A DNA stretch of 10,204 bases, taken from assembly GCA_947175775.1 (NCBI GenBank), contig CAMWNY010000061.1, positions 1 to 10,204 on the forward strand, in the 5' to 3' direction. The DNA is from an uncultured Lachnospiraceae bacterium (lineage in GTDB: Bacteria; Bacillota; Clostridia; Lachnospirales; Lachnospiraceae). Every line of letters starts with the position of its first letter. The stretch's first letter is position 1. The position numbers and the translations under genes were made by a program. Under the pieces are notes generated by a model. The model ran no database searches, had not been told where the DNA came from, and saw nothing but the letters and a program-made list of their open reading frames with translations. Shown one piece after another: positions 6,939 through 10,204 of the stretch.

Positions 6939-8354
6939 ATGAAACGCACATTATATCTGAAATTCGTCCTTGCATATTTTATCTTTGCCTTTTTCGGCTT
7001 TATTGTAGTGGCAACTTTTACATCGAGTATGACACTTGAGCATATGAAGCGGGAGCGCGCGGACACACTGTACAAAGAAGCGCTGCTCATCGCGGACTCT
7101 TATGCCGCCGACCTCTATAATAACGAGATTACGTTGGAATCCGTATGGCGGCAGATTGATGCAATCGGAACGTTTGTGGATGCGTCCATTTGGATTGTGA
7201 ACCCTTCCGGACTTGTTATCCTGGATTCCGGCTCACAGCCCGACATTGAAAATCCTATCACAATCCCAAATTTCAGTCCAACCATTACCGGCAGCTCATT
7301 CTACACAGTCGGCAACTTTTTCGGCATGTTTGACGAAGACATGATTTCAGCCTTTGCGCCCATTACTTCAAATTACAAGGTCAAAGGCTATGTTATTATC
7401 CACACGCCGATGACGGAACTGGAAGCCTCGTGCAATTCACTCCTGAATATCTCTTATATCACGCTGGTCATCCTGTTTCTGCTGTCGCTGATTATCCTGC
7501 TGTTCTTCACGGAAATGGTCTACCTGCCGCTTCGCAAAATTACACATGCGACGGAACAGTACGCAGTCGGCAATTTCCGCTATGAGTTTCAGGTTGACAG
7601 CGAGGACGAAATCGGTTATCTTGCGGCATCACTCGCTTACATGGCAAGTGAAGTCGCCAAAAGTGAGGACAATCAAAAACGGCTCGTAGCAAATATCTCA
7701 CACGATTTCCGCTCACCGCTTACCTCCATGCGCGGTTACCTGGAAGCGATGCTTGACGGCACAATTCCTGCCGAACTGCATGAAAAATACATTGGTGTTG
7801 TGTTAAACGAAACAGACCGCCTTACAAAGCTGACAAACTCATTACTCACGCTTAATAACCTGAACACAAAAGGAATGATTTTGAACCGTACCGATTTCGA
7901 CATCAATCAAATTATAAAAAATACGGCAGCTTCTTTTGAAGGAACCTGCCGAAATAAACTGATTACAATTGAACTTGTGCTGACCGGTGATGAGATGCTT
8001 GTCAATGCCGATATGGTTAAAATCCAACAGGTACTTTACAATCTCGTGGACAACGCAATCAAATTCAGCCACAAAAACTCGTCCATTAAAATCGAAACCA
8101 TTGAACGCTCCAATAAGCTTCTTATTTCCGTAAAGGACAGCGGTATCGGTATCCCTGCCGACAGCATTAAGCTGATATGGAACCGTTTTTACAAAACAGA
8201 CCTCTCGCGCGGCAAGGACAAAAAAGGAACCGGACTCGGACTTTCCATCACAAAAGAAATTATCCAGTCACACAATGAAAACATCAATGTCATCAGCACC
8301 GAGGGCATCGGCACCGAGTTTATTTTTACACTCGAGAAAGCCGAGGAAGATTAA
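6939..8354 (+). CDS. Membrane sensor histidine kinase (Cache-like sensor, HAMP, HisKA, HATPase_c)
   Basis: This 471-residue kinase autophosphorylates and passes phosphate to the regulator upstream. The order of parts is helix 1 (about 7-31), an outer sensor region (about 32-168), helix 2 (172-192), HAMP (about 193-245, with PLRKI and a DEIG motif), HisKA and the ATPase domain. The sensor segments IWIVNPSGLVILDS and APITSNYKVKGYVIIHTPM resemble the PAS/Cache-like sensors of PhoR/WalK-type Firmicutes kinases; the ligand is unknown. The H box is SHDFRSPL with the phosphoacceptor His255; the N box holds Asn372 (LVDNAIKF); the G1 box is DSGIGIP from Asp400; the G2 box is GTGLGLSI from 430. All catalytic elements are intact. 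The start was chosen for AAGGGAG at 6919-6925, though the 13-base spacing is long. The kinase stop codon overlaps the stop of the gene on the other strand. Confidence 0.95.
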   Translation: MKRTLYLKFVLAYFIFAFFGFIVVATFTSSMTLEHMKRERADTLYKEALLIADSYAADLYNNEITLESVWRQIDAIGTFVDASIWIVNPSGLVILDSGSQPDIENPITIPNFSPTITGSSFYTVGNFFGMFDEDMISAFAPITSNYKVKGYVIIHTPMTELEASCNSLLNISYITLVILFLLSLIILLFFTEMVYLPLRKITHATEQYAVGNFRYEFQVDSEDEIGYLAASLAYMASEVAKSEDNQKRLVANISHDFRSPLTSMRGYLEAMLDGTIPAELHEKYIGVVLNETDRLTKLTNSLLTLNNLNTKGMILNRTDFDINQIIKNTAASFEGTCRNKLITIELVLTGDEMLVNADMVKIQQVLYNLVDNAIKFSHKNSSIKIETIERSNKLLISVKDSGIGIPADSIKLIWNRFYKTDLSRGKDKKGTGLGLSITKEIIQSHNENINVISTEGIGTEFIFTLEKAEED

Positions 8355-9832
8355 TCATTATGAAATGTTGCCGTAACCTGTGCTTCCTCCGTTCCCATTT
8401 TCAACGTATATGTCCCGCCGTCCACGATTGCGGGACAGCTGACCACAACGGAATCGTAGCTTTTTTCGATTGTATGCGCAAGCAGCTCCTTCCCGTCTGC
8501 GTCAAGAAGTATCACATCCGTTCCCGCATGCTGCTGCGACACGCTGTTTACGAGAATGGAGCCTTGCGTCGAGCGGCTGCCAAAATTTACTGCCATATTG
8601 CTCTGCCCTGCCGCCACGACAATCCCGCCCGTAATTGTTGCCGAAAGGTCATAATCAAGCGCGCCGTCTCCGGCGTCGGAAGAGCCGAGAACATATGTTT
8701 CTCCCCCACTTACCATTAAATGACCGTTTGAATCAATACCGTCTCCCTCCGCGTCAATTCTGACTACACCACCCGAAATATGAATATTTGCATCATTATG
8801 CGGCGCTTTCTTACCGCCAAAATCCTGTACGTTTTCGGTTTCTTCCTCCTGTGTGGAAAGACGCTTGTTAGTGGCATTAATCCCGTCATCGGAAGCGGTA
8901 ATATCAATTGTACCTCCGCTGATGTTAATCAGACGCGCCTCCAAGCCTTCATCAGATTTTGCGACCGTCAACGTTCCTCCTGCAATATTGATTTCATTTA
9001 ATGCCTCAATACCATCGCCTTGCGCATCGAAGAAAAATGTACCATTCTCAATATAAACCCATCCTGCCGCGTCATCGTCATCATTTACGGAATGAACCGC
9101 ATCCTTCCCCGCCGTAACACGGAAACTGCCGTTTGCAACCGCAACGCTGTCTTTTCCTGACAGTCCGTGGGAAGCTGCCGTAATCTCATAATTTCCGCCT
9201 GTTATCACAAGGTCATTTTTAGACACCACACCGTGTCCTTCAGGAGCCAAAACCGTAAGGCTTCCTGTTCCGTTCAGCGTCAAATCGTCCTTGGAAAAAA
9301 TGACTGCATCAATATGATTGTCATCAAGTTCCACAAATGAACCGCCATTTGCAAGCATATTTTCCGATTTGTCCGCAAGCGTGAGAAATACCTTGTCCGC
9401 CTGTTTCACATAAATCGGGGCGGACGTATCGCTTTTTATATTCACACCGTTTAACACCAGCTGGACCTTCTGCTCCTTATCAACATCCACGATAATCATG
9501 CCGTTTGTAAGCGCGCCTTCAATGAGATAAACACCTTCTTCTTTGATTGTGACAACATCACCGTCAATTTCTACGCCCTTGCTGCCGGTCGTTGAGCCGC
9601 CGTCGCGCAGCGTAATTGTTTCACACGTCTCCTCATCGTATGTGCCGTCCAAATCACGTTTGGAAAACAGATTTTCCGTGTCTATTATGGAATAATCACC
9701 CTCAAAAACATTGTTTTCCGTATCATTCCCTTCCATTGCACTTCTTTCCGGCAATTCCTGCGCCGTACCGGAACACGCCATCAAAAACAGCACCGTTGCC
9801 AATACGACTGCAACCAATTTATATTGTATCAC
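8351..9832 (-). CDS. Exported lipoprotein with Cthe_2159/DUF4353 beta-helix (carbohydrate-binding-like) domain
   Basis: From a GTG start at 9832 the product is 493 residues. It has a compact lipoprotein signal (MIQYK, a hydrophobic core LVAVVLATVLFL, lipobox LMAC) with the lipid-bearing Cys at residue 20. After a charged linker (about 25-85) comes a long right-handed beta-helix-like region (about 90-425) with irregular repeats such as NISGGTIDI, DDGINATN, GDGIDSNG and HISGGVVRI. These Gly/Asp-rich turns are typical of the Cthe_2159 family, a polysaccharide-lyase-like fold reported to bind cellulose and acidic sugars; the Asp clusters could bind calcium. A charged loop (about 323-346) interrupts the helix, and a beta-rich tail closes the protein. 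Function is likely surface carbohydrate binding, but ligand and enzymatic activity are unknown. ATG codons at 9853 and 9880 are in frame; I prefer GTG for its ribosome binding site and normal signal length. The gene is probably co-transcribed with the permease-like gene upstream. Confidence 0.88.
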   Translation of the reverse strand: MIQYKLVAVVLATVLFLMACSGTAQELPERSAMEGNDTENNVFEGDYSIIDTENLFSKRDLDGTYDEETCETITLRDGGSTTGSKGVEIDGDVVTIKEEGVYLIEGALTNGMIIVDVDKEQKVQLVLNGVNIKSDTSAPIYVKQADKVFLTLADKSENMLANGGSFVELDDNHIDAVIFSKDDLTLNGTGSLTVLAPEGHGVVSKNDLVITGGNYEITAASHGLSGKDSVAVANGSFRVTAGKDAVHSVNDDDDAAGWVYIENGTFFFDAQGDGIEALNEINIAGGTLTVAKSDEGLEARLINISGGTIDITASDDGINATNKRLSTQEEETENVQDFGGKKAPHNDANIHISGGVVRIDAEGDGIDSNGHLMVSGGETYVLGSSDAGDGALDYDLSATITGGIVVAAGQSNMAVNFGSRSTQGSILVNSVSQQHAGTDVILLDADGKELLAHTIEKSYDSVVVSCPAIVDGGTYTLKMGTEEAQVTATFHND

Positions 9833-9838
9833 TATAAT

Positions 9839-9846
9839 CCCTCTTT
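9839..9846 (-). promoter_or_regulatory. Ribosome binding site favouring the GTG start of the lipoprotein
   Basis: On the minus strand AAAGAGGG lies 6 bases before GTG at 9832. The upstream in-frame ATG at 9853 has GAGGGG about 15 bases away, too far for a good site, and the ATG at 9880 has only AGGA 3 bases away, too close. The GTG choice also gives a normal 20-residue lipoprotein signal. The choice is a judgement, not proof. Confidence 0.5.
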
Positions 9847-9914
9847 TCCGCATTATGCCAAGCGTTATCCCCTCTGTCATTAATCCTATAACAAGTAAGC
9901 TGATAATGCAATTG

Positions 9915-10204
9915 CTACTTTCCTTTCACAAACCCTCTGCGAGTCATCAAAAATGCAGCCGCCCCAATCATTGCATACACTACTGCCACCATACCATAAT
10001 ACGGAATCACAAAATCCCCTACCGTATAACTTACAAACGCTCCAAACATTTCCTTCAAATCCAGTGCCCTTATAGGAAACAAATAATTTATATGATTCCA
10101 CACTCCGCTTTTACTGCTCATCGGTAAAAACGCCGGTCCAATAATAATGGCAATATGATTGCGGAGCTTGGGAAAGACAGGATTGTGCTTCTTTCCACGC
10201 ACAT
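9915..10204 (-). CDS. C-terminal fragment of a membrane protein, possibly an ABC-2 type transporter permease (5' end off window)
   Basis: A minus-strand frame enters from the right edge and stops with TAG at 9917-9915, giving about 95 visible residues. Two hydrophobic segments can be seen, one around NHIAIIIGPAFLP and one around IPYYGMVAVVYAMIGAAAFLM, followed by a short basic tail, TRRGFVKGK. A final helix ending in an arginine/lysine tail, with a short amphipathic stretch between the two helices (LFPIRALDLKEMFGAFVSY), resembles the ends of unclassified ABC-2 permeases in Lachnospiraceae. The visible part contains no diagnostic motif, so other polytopic membrane proteins are possible. The GTG at the right edge lacks any visible upstream context and is most likely an internal valine. 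The lipoprotein start lies about 80 bases downstream with no terminator between, which suggests one transcript. Confidence 0.55.
   Translation of the reverse strand, partial: VRGKKHNPVFPKLRNHIAIIIGPAFLPMSSKSGVWNHINYLFPIRALDLKEMFGAFVSYTVGDFVIPYYGMVAVVYAMIGAAAFLMTRRGFVKGK

Noticed and set aside
8360..8719. 119-codon plus-strand frame directly after the kinase gene
   Set aside because: It is antisense to the well-supported lipoprotein gene and its translation has no family-like features.
9885..9911. Possible minus-strand promoter (TTGCAT and TATAGG) before the lipoprotein
   Set aside because: The spacer is only 15 bases and the -10 match is weak; the TG ahead of the -10 box is not enough to claim a promoter.
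9711..10127. 138-codon plus-strand frame spanning the lipoprotein start and the permease fragment
   Set aside because: It crosses two coherent minus-strand genes and their intergenic gap; the composition is typical of antisense translation.
1..10204. tRNA or rRNA genes, CRISPR arrays, insertion sequences, phage genes
   Set aside because: Nearly the whole window is covered by coherent genes; no cloverleaf, spaced repeat array, transposase or integrase was seen in the short gaps.

Overview
The window looks like chromosomal DNA of a low-to-mid GC, Gram-positive Clostridia, most likely a Lachnospiraceae-type gut anaerobe. The supporting signs are the presence of MutS2 with a C-terminal Smr domain, an OmpR-type regulator with a Cache/HAMP histidine kinase, a lipoprotein of the Cthe_2159 (DUF4353) beta-helix family, strong purine-rich ribosome binding sites and TTGACA/TATAAT-type promoters. 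The species assignment is inference; no rRNA or other marker gene is present.

Layout. (1) Positions 1-1435, minus strand: a membrane-anchored trypsin-like/PDZ protein of the HtrA (DegP) family, cut off at the left edge. Its catalytic histidine appears to be lost, so it is probably a pseudoprotease. (2) Positions 1436-1614: a compact divergent regulatory region with a convincing minus-strand promoter (an inverted repeat lies in its spacer) and a weaker plus-strand promoter. (3) Positions 1615-3675, plus: a large polytopic membrane protein resembling GT-C fold glycosyltransferases, with an N-terminal exported beta-rich insert and AT-rich base composition. (4) Positions 3750-8354, plus: a likely operon of mutS2, an OmpR/PhoB response regulator and its sensor histidine kinase. 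A perfect 10-bp inverted repeat lies between regulator and kinase. (5) Positions 8351-9832, minus: an exported beta-helix lipoprotein that converges on the kinase gene so tightly that the two stop codons share the bases TTAA. (6) Positions 9915-10204, minus: the C-terminal end of a membrane protein, probably an ABC-2 type permease, just upstream of the lipoprotein and possibly co-transcribed with it.

How the parts may work together. Most of the window concerns the cell envelope: an anchored PDZ protein, a membrane sugar transferase-like protein, a surface lipoprotein with a possible carbohydrate-binding role, a permease and an envelope-sensing two-component system. MutS2 is the cytoplasmic exception, a DNA or ribosome-linked ATPase that leads the two-component operon. 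Nothing resembles a phage, transposon, CRISPR array or canonical defence island. The most unusual points are the degenerate HtrA active site, the shared stop codons of the convergent genes, and the hairpin between regulator and kinase.
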